26,181 nucleotides of DNA from JALRHH01 sp964590315 (GCA_964590315.1 CAZPVS010000016.1:1-26181), one strand, 5' to 3'. Counted from the stretch's first letter, positions 1 through 6,918 are shown. The notes: a model not told the origin generated them from the sequence alone. Numbers and translations are program-made.

Positions 1-8
1 CCACCGAG

Positions 9-23
9 TATGCATGATGCATA
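9..23. repeat. Perfect palindrome upstream of the NADH dehydrogenase gene
   Basis: TATGCAT-G-ATGCATA is a 7-bp inverted repeat around one base, about 70 bases before the plus-strand NADH dehydrogenase start. It could be an operator for that gene or the end of whatever lies left of the window. Only the symmetry is seen; the regulatory role is a guess. Confidence 0.3.
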
Positions 24-91
24 TCTTGGGTGCTACACAGAAAGGACGTATCTGGCATAAGTATAAGCGGTATGCTACTATTTAGGCAAAT

Positions 92-1306
92 ATGGCAAAA
101 CACAGAATCGTTATCGTAGGTGGGGGCTTTGGTGGTATCAAAACCGCTTTGGAGTTGTCAGAAGACCGTCGGTTCGATGTAACACTCATCAGTGATCATG
201 ACGACTTCCGGGTGTACCCTACCCTCTTTCACGTATCAACAGGCGGACCCCGGAAGCTCAGCTCCATTCCATTGACTGAAGTATTTGCCGGCAAGCCCGT
301 AAAAATTATCATCGACAGCGTCACCACCCTCAACAGAGCTGACAGAACAGTCACAACGACGGAGCATGGTGCTATTGGCTATGAAGCAGTGGTGCTGGCA
401 CTCGGTGTGCAGACAAACTACTTTGGCATAGCAGGTCTCAAGGAATATTCGTTTGGTATTAAGACACCTGACGATGCGGAGGCGTTTAAACATCACCTGC
501 ACCAACAACTCTGCGACACGAGTAAACCAGATCTTAACTACGTCGTGGTTGGCGGTGGACCGACAGGTGTTGAGCTTGCTGGTGCGTTGCCTGCCTATCT
601 TCGGCACATTGCTCGGCAGCACGGTATCAAGCGGCCGCGCATCCATGTTGATCTCATTGAGGCTTCGCCACGATTAGTGCCCCGCATGCCACGAGACATC
701 TCAAAAATGATTGCCCGAAACCTTCGCAAGCAAGGAGTTAAGATATATACCAAAACGGTTGTACAGGCACAAACAGCTGATGCCTTAATGGTCAACAACA
801 AACCGATCCGCAGTCATACCGTCATCTGGACGGCGGGGGTTATGAATAGTCCGTTCTTTGGTGCGAATGAGTTTCAGCTTGCACGTAATAACAAAGTCCG
901 CGTTGATCAGTTCCTCCAGTCAGAGCCAGGCGTCTATGTCCTCGGTGACAATGCTGATACGCCATATAGTGGCATGGCCCAAACTGCGCTCCATGATGGC
1001 AAATTTGTTGCGGCCAACCTCCAGCGTATTGCCAGTAAGCAAGATCCGAAACCGTATGTTGCACGCAAACCGGTTTATGTTTTACCCGCCGGTCCTCGAT
1101 GGTCGGCAGTACTATGGGGCAAACTCCGTTTTTACGGCATATTCGGATGGATGATGCGTGGTGTTGCAGACCTCATCGCCTACCACGACTACCTGCCATG
1201 GCGCGTTGCTATGCAGCGGTGGATGGCACTCGATGACTCTGAAGAATCATGTCCCCACTGCGGTGGAGAACTCGAAAAGCTCAAGTATCTTTCCGGCGAG
1301 GCCTAG
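92..1306 (+). CDS. ndh: Type II NADH dehydrogenase (NDH-2), FAD-dependent pyridine nucleotide oxidoreductase
   Basis: This enzyme passes electrons from NADH to membrane quinone (or oxygen) through FAD without pumping protons, and sits at the inner face of the membrane. The 404-residue length fits the family. The N-terminal GGGFGG (about residues 10-15) is the FAD dinucleotide fold, VVVGGGPTGVELAG (about 150-163) is the NADH fold, and VLGDNADT near residue 285 carries the FAD-contacting Asp. The ATG at 92 directly precedes the FAD fold; only a weak AGG lies before it. The C-terminus is basic and aromatic, probably for membrane attachment, and ends in an odd SCPHCGG knuckle-like motif. The gene converges on sodX and their 3' ends overlap by 26 bp. 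The exact electron acceptor cannot be read from the sequence. Confidence 0.88.
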   Translation: MAKHRIVIVGGGFGGIKTALELSEDRRFDVTLISDHDDFRVYPTLFHVSTGGPRKLSSIPLTEVFAGKPVKIIIDSVTTLNRADRTVTTTEHGAIGYEAVVLALGVQTNYFGIAGLKEYSFGIKTPDDAEAFKHHLHQQLCDTSKPDLNYVVVGGGPTGVELAGALPAYLRHIARQHGIKRPRIHVDLIEASPRLVPRMPRDISKMIARNLRKQGVKIYTKTVVQAQTADALMVNNKPIRSHTVIWTAGVMNSPFFGANEFQLARNNKVRVDQFLQSEPGVYVLGDNADTPYSGMAQTALHDGKFVAANLQRIASKQDPKPYVARKPVYVLPAGPRWSAVLWGKLRFYGIFGWMMRGVADLIAYHDYLPWRVAMQRWMALDDSEESCPHCGGELEKLKYLSGEA

Positions 1307-1640
1307 CACTCAGCCGACGGGCCTCATCACGTGTCTGTGCAGCAACTTTTCGCACTTTCGGCCATGTTACAAATGCCATGACTGTGCTGTGAGGAATAGG
1401 CCCGTAGTGCCGACTGTCCGTACTCGCATCCGGATGATCTCCCAGTACATACAAGCCATCACTCTCTACCCGGTCAATCCGCTTAATGATTTCTCGCTCC
1501 TCACGGATGAATATAATGACTGCGTTGGGACGAAGACGCATAAACCAACGCCAGCCATACACTACCGTGCCGGGCGGCAGCACAGGAAGCATGCTGTGCC
1601 CATGCACACGCCGAATCATAAACGGCCAGGTGAGGCGCAT
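1281..1640 (-). CDS. sodX: Nickel-type superoxide dismutase maturation protease (S26/S24 fold)
   Basis: Probably removes the short leader of the Ni-SOD encoded just upstream, exposing the N-terminal His that binds nickel. The protein is a compact signal-peptidase-like fold. The catalytic Ser is in GHSML (S16 from this start) and the general-base Lys in EIIKRI (K53), followed by the family motif VLGDHPDASTDSRHYGPI. It has no transmembrane anchor, unlike leader peptidase I, and at about 119 residues it is short, as SodX proteins are. The ATG at 1640 lies 10 bases after the sodN stop, with AGAAGGG upstream overlapping the sodN end. An alternative ATG at 1694 would overlap sodN and add 18 unrelated-looking residues. 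Adjacency to sodN is the classic arrangement and is the main reason for this name over a generic signal peptidase. Confidence 0.85.
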   Translation of the reverse strand: MRLTWPFMIRRVHGHSMLPVLPPGTVVYGWRWFMRLRPNAVIIFIREEREIIKRIDRVESDGLYVLGDHPDASTDSRHYGPIPHSTVMAFVTWPKVRKVAAQTRDEARRLSARPRRKDT

Positions 1641-1650
1641 ACCTTTCGCA

Positions 1651-2040
1651 CTACCCTTCTTTTTTTGTTGCCCAGAATATGTCTGCAATTTCATCAATCT
1701 GGCTCAAAAGCTGGTCAGCAACCGCGACATCCAAGTGATGCTTGCATTCTCCAGCTTGCTTCGTGGCGAGCCAAAATTTCTCATGGAGGTCTGGGTATGT
1801 CGCAAGGTGTACGGGCTTAAAATAATCCGTCCACAATACCCATAAGTGGTGTTTCACAAGCTCTGCTCGTTGTTCAATGATCACGACAGCACGGAGCTTA
1901 TTATGTTCGTCAAGGCTTTCATACTTTTCCATCATAGCCTTAATACTTTGTGCTTCAATCCGGGCCTGGGCAGGATCATATACGCCGCAGGGTAAATCAC
2001 AGTGAGCGTATACGGGCTTTATTCGGGGTACTATTCTCAT
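1651..2040 (-). CDS. sodN: Nickel superoxide dismutase precursor
   Basis: Dismutates superoxide to peroxide and oxygen with a nickel centre; the known family forms a hexamer of four-helix bundles. The Ni-hook HCDLPCGVYDP begins at residue 13 and carries all ligands and the catalytic Tyr: H13 (His1 of the mature enzyme), C14, C18 and Y21. The preceding 12 residues (MRIVPRIKPVYA) are the leader to be cut off. The rest is helical, ending LSQIDEIADIFWATKKEG. The ATG at 2040 was chosen because GAGGAG sits 7-8 bases before it; the longer upstream reading frame adds no family-like sequence. The gene reads into sodX as a two-gene operon. A consensus -10 lies 29 bases upstream. The leader is very short and lacks a Tat or Sec signal, so the enzyme is inferred to be cytoplasmic. 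Confidence 0.95.
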   Translation of the reverse strand: MRIVPRIKPVYAHCDLPCGVYDPAQARIEAQSIKAMMEKYESLDEHNKLRAVVIIEQRAELVKHHLWVLWTDYFKPVHLATYPDLHEKFWLATKQAGECKHHLDVAVADQLLSQIDEIADIFWATKKEG

Positions 2041-2068
2041 GGTGTGCTCCTCATAGTTTACTGAGAGT

Positions 2069-2074
2069 ATTATA
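2069..2074 (-). promoter_or_regulatory. sodN -10 element
   Basis: On the minus strand this reads TATAAT, 28 bases before the sodN ATG. No convincing -35 is present at 16-18 bp. A near-palindrome (TTCGATCAAA) sits immediately upstream and could be bound by an activator or repressor. Confidence 0.5.
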
Positions 2075-2154
2075 GCGCTTTGATCGAAGCTATTTCGTAA
2101 ATTACTTCGCATGTACTAAATAACATGATGTGATTACGGGCAGTCCGGCTGCTC

Positions 2155-2811
2155 TCAGTCAGTACTCGGATTGCTATTTTGCTGCCGCCACGCTTCAATC
2201 TCCGCGTGATGCCCACTGAGCAAGACATCGGGCACCTTTTTGTCCCGGAACACTTCTGGACGCGTATATTGGGGGAACTCGATTGATTCATCATCAGCTT
2301 GGAATGACTCTATGTCTGCAGATGCTTGCCCACCAAGTACCCCGGGCAGTAAGCGAACGACACTATCAATAATAATCATCGCCGGCAGTTCGCCTCCCGT
2401 CAACACGTAGTTTCCTATGCAGTATTGCTTGTCGATCCATGCCGTAACTCGTTCGTCGTAACCCTCATACCGAGGACAGGCGATAATAAGCCCCTTGTTC
2501 GCTGCGGCAAACCGCTTCGCATCAGATTGTCGATATGTGGCGCCCCGAGGTGTGGGTAAAATGACGGTCGCTTCGGGATCACGGTGCTTTGCTTCCTCAA
2601 TGGCGGCAGTGAGCGGTTCTGGCTTCAGGAGCATACCATCCCCGCCCCCGTATGGCGTGTCGTCAACCTGCTTTCGGGGGCCAATACCAAAGTCGCGGAG
2701 ATTAATATAACTGATCTCGAAGGCACCTTTATCTTGCGCTTTCCAGAGCATACTTGTGTTGAGTACTCCTGGAAACATTTCGGGGAAGAGTGTTATAACT
2801 TGTATTTTCAT
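2155..2811 (-). CDS. trmD: tRNA (guanine-37 N1) methyltransferase TrmD
   Basis: Methylates G37 next to the anticodon of tRNAs reading CUN, CCN and CGG, using S-adenosylmethionine, and so prevents +1 frameshifting. The N-terminal SPOUT domain is clear: MKIQVITLFPEMF, then DDTPYGGGDGMLLKPEP, then the trefoil-knot SAM site CPRYEGYDERV and IGNYVLTGGELPAM. The C-terminal tRNA-binding part includes the YTRPEVF and LLSGHHAEIEAWR motifs. The 218-residue length is normal or slightly short. The ATG at 2811 fits the family N-terminus; a TTG at 2823 would add four residues. No Shine-Dalgarno is evident, and a TATAAT lies only 15 bases upstream, so the leader must be very short. Its usual neighbours rimM and rplS are not here. 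Confidence 0.96.
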   Translation of the reverse strand: MKIQVITLFPEMFPGVLNTSMLWKAQDKGAFEISYINLRDFGIGPRKQVDDTPYGGGDGMLLKPEPLTAAIEEAKHRDPEATVILPTPRGATYRQSDAKRFAAANKGLIIACPRYEGYDERVTAWIDKQYCIGNYVLTGGELPAMIIIDSVVRLLPGVLGGQASADIESFQADDESIEFPQYTRPEVFRDKKVPDVLLSGHHAEIEAWRQQNSNPSTD

Positions 2812-2826
2812 AATATCTTTCAATAT

Positions 2827-2855
2827 ATTATACCATGCTTGTCAATATTTATCAG
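2827..2855 (-). promoter_or_regulatory. trmD promoter candidate
   Basis: Minus strand CTGATA, 17-bp spacer, TATAAT. The -10 is perfect and the -35 matches 4 of 6. It lies downstream of the terminator that ends the khpA transcript, so trmD would be transcribed separately. A TTGACA also occurs nearby but only 7 bp from the -10, so it is not the -35. Confidence 0.55.
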
Positions 2856-2913
2856 TGGTGTTACTGACCTACAACGCGAGCCTCCCGTGCTTTCATGCCT
2901 GGCCACACCACAT

Positions 2914-2942
2914 AAAAAGAACCGGATAAACCGGTTCTTTTT
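2914..2942 (-). terminator. Bidirectional intrinsic terminator between khpA and trmD
   Basis: AAAAAGAACCGG, loop ATAAA, CCGGTTCTTTTT: a perfect 12-bp stem whose A/T ends give a U tract on either strand. It ends the khpA transcript on the minus strand. Confidence 0.85.
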
Positions 2943-2956
2943 ATCACATAAAGCTC

Positions 2957-2988
2957 CCATCGTAAGATGGCTCGCAACGAGCTTTTTT
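2957..2988 (+). terminator. Tandem hairpins with plus-strand T tract
   Basis: CCATC-GTAA-GATGG is followed directly by GCTCG-CAA-CGAGC and six T residues. This reads as an intrinsic terminator on the plus strand, where no gene lies upstream. The rest of the 306-base gap (2812-3117) holds the trmD promoter, the terminator at 2914, and a short TATCCCC/GGGGATA hairpin at 3092-3111 just after khpA with no U tract. Confidence 0.5.
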
Positions 2989-3117
2989 GTTTTGTATTTT
3001 TTGTTTTGTTAATCGCTGTATGGGCACAGCCGAATGTGTTTATGACTATAACGGCTTGCCGTGATTTGTACAAGTGTAATCTTGGCTATTCTATCCCCAG
3101 GCATGGGGATAACTACT

Positions 3118-3492
3118 TTATACGTCGAGGTCGTCGAGCTCTGCGAGTTCTGCACGCGTCTTGCTTACAACGTCACTCTCTTTTTCTTCGGCTACAATCA
3201 CCTCATCATCGCTGTCTGCGGTAGCAACCGTTGCACCGGCAACACCACCAGTATCTACAATTTTCAAATTGTAGCGGGCGTCATTCTTCGTGCCTAGTGC
3301 ACGGAGTAAGGTTCGCAAGCTTTGGGCTGTTGCGCCACGCTTTCCGATGACGCGGCCGAGATCTTCACCGTCAACGGTGAGCTCTAATAAGACACCTTTC
3401 TCATCGATACGTCGTTCGACACTTACTGCGTCAGGGTTTCCGACAAGGGATTTAACGATAAATTCTACAAATTGCTGGTCGATTGTACTCAT
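3118..3492 (-). CDS. khpA: KH-domain RNA-binding protein KhpA (YlqC family)
   Basis: A small RNA chaperone; in Firmicutes KhpA pairs with KhpB/Jag and affects cell-wall growth. The KH domain covers about residues 1-80 with the RNA-gripping loop GKRG (50-53) in DLGRVIGKRGATAQSLRTLL. The remaining 45 residues form an acidic, probably disordered tail (DSDDEVIVAEEKESD, ending DLDV), which makes the protein longer than the usual 75-85 residues. AGGAGG lies 9 bases before the ATG at 3492. It sits beside rpsP as in many bacteria, but has its own extended -10 and a structured leader, and ends at a strong terminator. Confidence 0.9.
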   Translation of the reverse strand: MSTIDQQFVEFIVKSLVGNPDAVSVERRIDEKGVLLELTVDGEDLGRVIGKRGATAQSLRTLLRALGTKNDARYNLKIVDTGGVAGATVATADSDDEVIVAEEKESDVVSKTRAELAELDDLDV

Positions 3493-3523
3493 ACAGACAT
3501 TCCTCCTGGTTACTGACTTGTCA

Positions 3524-3571
3524 TAGAACGTATGCCCAACACCGAGCTATGCATGTTCTAGATACATTATA
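3524..3571 (-). promoter_or_regulatory. khpA extended -10 and leader hairpin
   Basis: On the minus strand TGTTATAAT (TATAAT at 3566-3571) forms an extended -10 with no good -35. The leader then contains a long inverted repeat, TAGAAC/GTTCTA (3524-3529 with 3555-3560) stacked on ATGC/GCAT (3532-3535 with 3551-3554), ending about 30 bases before the ATG. It could be a protein-binding or autoregulatory site; this is inference. Confidence 0.45.
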
Positions 3572-3640
3572 ACAAACAAAGTGGGTGCCTGTTACGGTAT
3601 GCGGCATTATGCTGTCGAGGATGGATGCCTCGCTAATTAC

Positions 3641-3672
3641 AAAGACCCGGCTCGTAAGTGAGCTGGGTCTTT
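3641..3672 (-). terminator. Intrinsic terminator after rpsP
   Basis: AAAGACCCGGCTC pairs with GAGCTGGGTCTTT (one G-T pair) around a short loop, 19 bases after the rpsP stop. The ends give a T run on either strand. Confidence 0.85.
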
Positions 3673-3691
3673 AGGATACCGTACGCTATTT

Positions 3692-4078
3692 TTATGCTTC
3701 TGTTTCTTCAGACGCGGCTTCTACTGGCTCAGCTTCTGCGGGTTCTTCAACCGGCGCTTCTTCCTTGGGCTGGTTGCGACGAAGCTTCTCTGGGTTGCGG
3801 AGCTTACTCTGCTTTGGTGCGGTTACTTTCACCCAGGCTGGGAGAGCAATCTTTTCTGCCTGGAATAGGCGAACTACTCTGTCAGATGGCTGTGCGCCAT
3901 TGCCAAGGTATTTTGCTGCCAACTCTTTATTGAGCTGAGCTTCTTTGGTGTGTGGGTTATAGCTACCAAGCAGGGCTACCACACGACCACTGCTAGGGGT
4001 CCGACGTGAGTCTTGAACGACCACGCGGAATTGAGCGTGACCTTTACGGCCAGTACGCTGCAAACGAATAACTAACAT
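3692..4078 (-). CDS. rpsP: Small ribosomal subunit protein bS16
   Basis: Component of the 30S subunit needed for early assembly around 16S rRNA. The core (residues 1 to about 82) is typical: MLVIRLQRTGRKGHAQFRVVV, then GSYNPHTKE, then YLGNGAQPSDRVVRLF. It is followed by a linker (APKQSKLRNPEKLRRNQ) and an acidic Glu/Ala/Pro tail to residue 128, making it about 40 residues longer than E. coli bS16. Such tails occur in several lineages and their role is unknown. AGGAAT lies before the ATG and a good promoter upstream, so the gene appears monocistronic. Confidence 0.97.
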   Translation of the reverse strand: MLVIRLQRTGRKGHAQFRVVVQDSRRTPSSGRVVALLGSYNPHTKEAQLNKELAAKYLGNGAQPSDRVVRLFQAEKIALPAWVKVTAPKQSKLRNPEKLRRNQPKEEAPVEEPAEAEPVEAASEETEA

Positions 4079-4126
4079 GTTATTCCTTTCTATTCCCTAA
4101 AAAAGAGATTACTTGTTAACCGTGTG

Positions 4127-4155
4127 ATCATACCGGAAATGACCCCTATTGTCAA
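4127..4155 (-). promoter_or_regulatory. rpsP promoter
   Basis: Minus strand TTGACA, exactly 17-bp spacer, TATGAT, 48 bases before the rpsP ATG. The -35 is perfect and the -10 is 5 of 6, the best sigma-70-like match in the window. Confidence 0.8.
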
Positions 4156-4232
4156 TATGGTATACCCAATCAAAACATCCCAGCACCTACTATTAGCAAT
4201 TTCAAGACAGTGGGCATTTCAGTCGTCGGTAA

Positions 4233-4796
4233 CTATGGAATGATATTACCGAATCCGGCAGTATACTGAACAGTGGAACCAGTTGGATATTTATACTTCA
4301 TCGTGGCATATGGCGCAACCACCTGACCACGCATGCCGGCATAGCTAACATACACTGGGCCGGCATAATACTTATATGCACCGCTGTCATTACCTCCAGA
4401 TCTCAATACCTGTCCACCTGATGAAGGCTTCTCAATAACAATAGAAACACTCATAGGCTTAGCTACGCCGTAGGCCGAACCCGCAGATAGATTCACTGCA
4501 CAATATTTTTGAGCCGATTCATTCTTCAACAGACGTAGATATGACGGAGCGGTGACGTTTACAAATTGCAGTTGCTCTTTGTGAACCAGAGTATAGCCCG
4601 ATCCACACACCGAAGCAGCCGTAACGGCAGCGCTGCTTCGATTGACCATGTAGGTACCGATGCCGCTGAAAACAAGAATTGCCGAAATGCCAAGGGCAAT
4701 GCTCAGCTTGCGGCTTTGGCCTATTTTGTTGATAACTCTGACGAGATTGTTCTGTTGTTTAGTCTGCTTTTTTTTGGATTTTGTTTGTTTAAGCAT
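4233..4796 (-). CDS. Membrane-anchored extracellular protein of unknown function
   Basis: Not recognised. From the ATG at 4796 (AGGAAA upstream) the 187-residue protein has a very basic cytoplasmic head (MLKQTKSKKKQTKQ), one hydrophobic segment at about residues 32-51 (LSIALGISAILVFSGIGTYMV), and an exported domain of about 130 residues rich in Ser, Gly, Tyr and Val. Two cysteines (SVCGSG and QKYCAVN) could form a disulfide outside the cell. There is no lipobox and no LPXTG signal. The track-like upstream extension to 4838 lacks a ribosome site and is not used. It stands alone, with a G-homopolymer in its promoter region. A surface protein is the reasonable inference; function is unknown. Confidence 0.7.
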   Translation of the reverse strand: MLKQTKSKKKQTKQQNNLVRVINKIGQSRKLSIALGISAILVFSGIGTYMVNRSSAAVTAASVCGSGYTLVHKEQLQFVNVTAPSYLRLLKNESAQKYCAVNLSAGSAYGVAKPMSVSIVIEKPSSGGQVLRSGGNDSGAYKYYAGPVYVSYAGMRGQVVAPYATMKYKYPTGSTVQYTAGFGNIIP

Positions 4797-4840
4797 TTTA
4801 TTTCCTATTTTTATATGATTCTGTGAGAAGATTAGCATAG

Positions 4841-4860
4841 CCCCCCCCCGTAAAACAAGC
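4841..4860 (-). promoter_or_regulatory. Nine-base G tract in the promoter region of the surface protein gene
   Basis: Bases 4841-4849 are nine C on the plus strand (G on the coding strand), 45 bases before the ATG. Reading the coding strand, TTGTTT lies before the tract and GCTAAT or TATGCT after it, 16 or 13 bp apart, so the tract is where a promoter spacer would be. The hexamers are only 3-4 of 6 matches. The rest of the gap to rnc (4861-5041) shows no gene. Confidence 0.4.
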
Positions 4861-5041
4861 GTTACCTAACTTGCATAAATGAAATGATTCTTACGCTTGA
4901 GCTTGTCTGAGTTCCTCCTGTAGTAGATGGGTAGCAGACATTTTGCATTCATTACAGCAGAACGACAAGGAACCGCTATCCATTACTGTGACGTACACCG
5001 TAAATAACTAAATTCAAAGGAGCCGACCGAAATAAGCGGCC

Positions 5042-5737
5042 CTAATCTTGGTACAGACGTAATGCGGTTTCGGCGGCGGCAACCTGTGCCATCTGTTTGC
5101 TCGGGCCAGTGCCACGACCTTTTAATACGCCATTGACAAATGCACCGACAGTAAAGACCTTCTCATGGTCAGGACCTTCTTCGCTTAAAACCTTGTAAAC
5201 AGGGGTGAATCCTTCTTGGCTCTGCACAAGTTCCTGGAGATGTGACTTGGGATCCATCCAGGAACCCGTTTGAAGAATTTCATCAAAAGTCGTCAATAAA
5301 CTCTCATGGATAAACTTTGAAGCAGCATCATAGCCCTGATCCAGATAGAGAGCGCCCACCACTGCCTCATAGCAGTTTGCTAGTATCTGAGCACGGGCGC
5401 GGTCAGTACCACGCTTTTCTCCGCGACTTAATCGAAGGAGCGGTTCAAACTCGTTACGGGCAGCCGCTGCACTAATGCTTTCCGTGCGGACTAATGCACT
5501 ACGCCAGTTCGTCAGAATGCCCTCTGGCTCATCGTAATTTGCGTAGAGATACTCAGTTGATACCAGTTCCAGTACGGCATCACCCAAGAATTCGAGACGC
5601 TCGTTGTGCTCTTTAGCGGTTTTACGATGTTCATTCACGTATGAACGGTGCGTAAATGCCGTAATCAATAAGTCTAAATTGTTGAATGTTACGCCAAGTT
5701 TCTGGCTGGCAAATGCCTGATAATTACTTACGTCCAT
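5042..5737 (-). CDS. rnc: Ribonuclease III
   Basis: Cuts double-stranded RNA, including rRNA precursors, leaving two-base 3' overhangs; acts as a dimer with Mg2+. The signature ERLEFLGDAVLE is at residues 46-57, and the second metal-site helix is in ANCYEAVVGALYLDQG. The C-terminal double-stranded RNA-binding domain runs from DPKSHLQELVQ to the end, with GRGTGPSKQMAQVAAAETAL. The 231-residue length is normal. It is the last gene of a nusB-nudix-rnc operon, starting 6 bases after the nudix stop, with only a distant AGGA as ribosome site, so translational coupling is likely. RNase III and NusB in one transcript puts rRNA transcription and processing under common control. Confidence 0.97.
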   Translation of the reverse strand: MDVSNYQAFASQKLGVTFNNLDLLITAFTHRSYVNEHRKTAKEHNERLEFLGDAVLELVSTEYLYANYDEPEGILTNWRSALVRTESISAAAARNEFEPLLRLSRGEKRGTDRARAQILANCYEAVVGALYLDQGYDAASKFIHESLLTTFDEILQTGSWMDPKSHLQELVQSQEGFTPVYKVLSEEGPDHEKVFTVGAFVNGVLKGRGTGPSKQMAQVAAAETALRLYQD

Positions 5738-5743
5738 GATGTC

Positions 5744-6265
5744 TTACGGCTTAGAGTTCCTGATTTTCTTGAGTGCTAATAATATTATCTTACCAATATC
5801 TTCATATTCAATGCGATCGAGCGCATCGGCAGCTGAAAACCACTTAATGCCGTTCATCCACTCTTCAGGCTTTAGATCATTGGTGTCGCCCTGTGCCTGC
5901 ACAAGAAAAATCTCTGTTGTCATCAGCACGAGGCTCTGCTGCCTCCGGTAGCGAAAGTTGATTTTGCCAAGCCAGTTGAGAATTCTCATTTCCTGCAAAC
6001 CTGTCTCTTCGCGGATTTCCCGTTCTGCAGTCTCTTTTGCCGATTCACCTTCTTCTATGTGACCCTTCGGGATAGTCCAGCGGTTTTTGGCATCTTGAAT
6101 AAGTAGTATCTCTACTTCGTTTGTCTTGGCATTTCGCCGAAAAATAATGCCACCCGCGGTTGGCTCTCGGACGACCTCACTTATAGTTGGCCGACGACGG
6201 CTGACAAGCTTCTTAAATCCGCCGATTGGCTTACCGAGCGGGTTGCTCGGTCGTTTCATTTTCAT
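5744..6265 (-). CDS. Nudix hydrolase
   Basis: Hydrolyses a nucleoside diphosphate linked to another moiety; the substrate cannot be read from the sequence. The Nudix box is complete at residues 68-90 (G x5 E x7 REIREETGL), with the metal-binding REIREE glutamates intact. The domain start VVREPTAGGIIFRR and the KNRWTIPKGHIEEGE stretch resemble the diadenosine polyphosphate (Ap4A) and MutT-like branches. A basic N-terminal arm of about 30 residues (KRPSNPLGKPIGGFKKLVSRRR) precedes it. The ATG at 6265 overlaps the nusB TGA as ATGA, indicating translational coupling. Confidence 0.92.
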   Translation of the reverse strand: MKMKRPSNPLGKPIGGFKKLVSRRRPTISEVVREPTAGGIIFRRNAKTNEVEILLIQDAKNRWTIPKGHIEEGESAKETAEREIREETGLQEMRILNWLGKINFRYRRQQSLVLMTTEIFLVQAQGDTNDLKPEEWMNGIKWFSAADALDRIEYEDIGKIILLALKKIRNSKP

Positions 6266-6729
6266 GCTTTATTCTCTTTCGTTTCGACAGAAGATTCCGT
6301 TGGTTCTTCTCGCTGCCTCAGTAGTGTCCCAAGTACACCGTTAACAAATTTTGATGAGTTCTCTCCCCCAAACGCCTTGGCGAGCTCTACCGCTTCATTG
6401 ATGACGACCTTCGGAGGAACGTCGTTTCCGAATACGAGCTCATATGCCCCCATACGTAATACAATTCGGTCCATCCGAGCTATCTGCTCTATGGGCCAGT
6501 CAGGCGCGATTGGCTGCAACATGGCATCCAGTTCGGATTTTTGACTATCGACACCACCTACGAGCTGCTCAATGAACGTTCGATCGTCTACCATGTCTGC
6601 ATAGCGCTTAATGTTGCGTTCGAGTACGTCACTAAGACGAAACCCCTTATCGTCACACTCCATACGAAATTCTTCTTCGTATAAAGTCTGTAGGGCGATG
6701 ATGCGGCCAAGATGACGATTTGATGCCAT
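6262..6729 (-). CDS. nusB: Transcription antitermination factor NusB
   Basis: With NusE (S10) it binds boxA RNA and keeps RNA polymerase processive through rRNA operons. The all-helical NusB fold is recognised from MASNRHLGRIIALQTLYEEEF at the start and VPPKVVINEAVELAKAFGGENSSKFVNGVLGTL near the end, the most conserved family motif. It has 155 residues, with a short Glu-rich tail. First gene of the nusB-nudix-rnc operon, with an extended -10 upstream and only a weak ribosome site. Confidence 0.95.
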   Translation of the reverse strand: MASNRHLGRIIALQTLYEEEFRMECDDKGFRLSDVLERNIKRYADMVDDRTFIEQLVGGVDSQKSELDAMLQPIAPDWPIEQIARMDRIVLRMGAYELVFGNDVPPKVVINEAVELAKAFGGENSSKFVNGVLGTLLRQREEPTESSVETKENKA

Positions 6730-6757
6730 GATGTTAAAAATCCGTTTATTTATGTCC

Positions 6758-6763
6758 AGTATA
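6758..6763 (-). promoter_or_regulatory. nusB extended -10
   Basis: Minus strand TGCTATACT, with TATACT ending 28 bases before the nusB ATG and no clear -35. It would drive nusB-nudix-rnc. The remainder of 6764-6918 shows no gene; reading frames there are not supported. Confidence 0.45.
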
Positions 6764-6918
6764 GCAAGATATTGCTGATGTCGGTGAAGTAAGTCTGTGC
6801 TTATGTTTCACACTGTGCCTTCAGTATATCTTACGCATATTCTTTTCGATACAGAGAAACTAGAGGATACTTCTATTTTCTTGTGGGGGTCAGGTGTATG
6901 CTACTGGCCAGATGTTAT

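Noticed and set aside
1158..1820. Long plus-strand reading frame of 220 codons
   Set aside because: It runs antisense to sodX and sodN, both with clear family motifs, and has no ribosome site or recognisable sequence.
2841..2847. TTGACA near trmD as a -35 box
   Set aside because: Only 7 bp from the TATAAT, far below the 16-18 bp needed.
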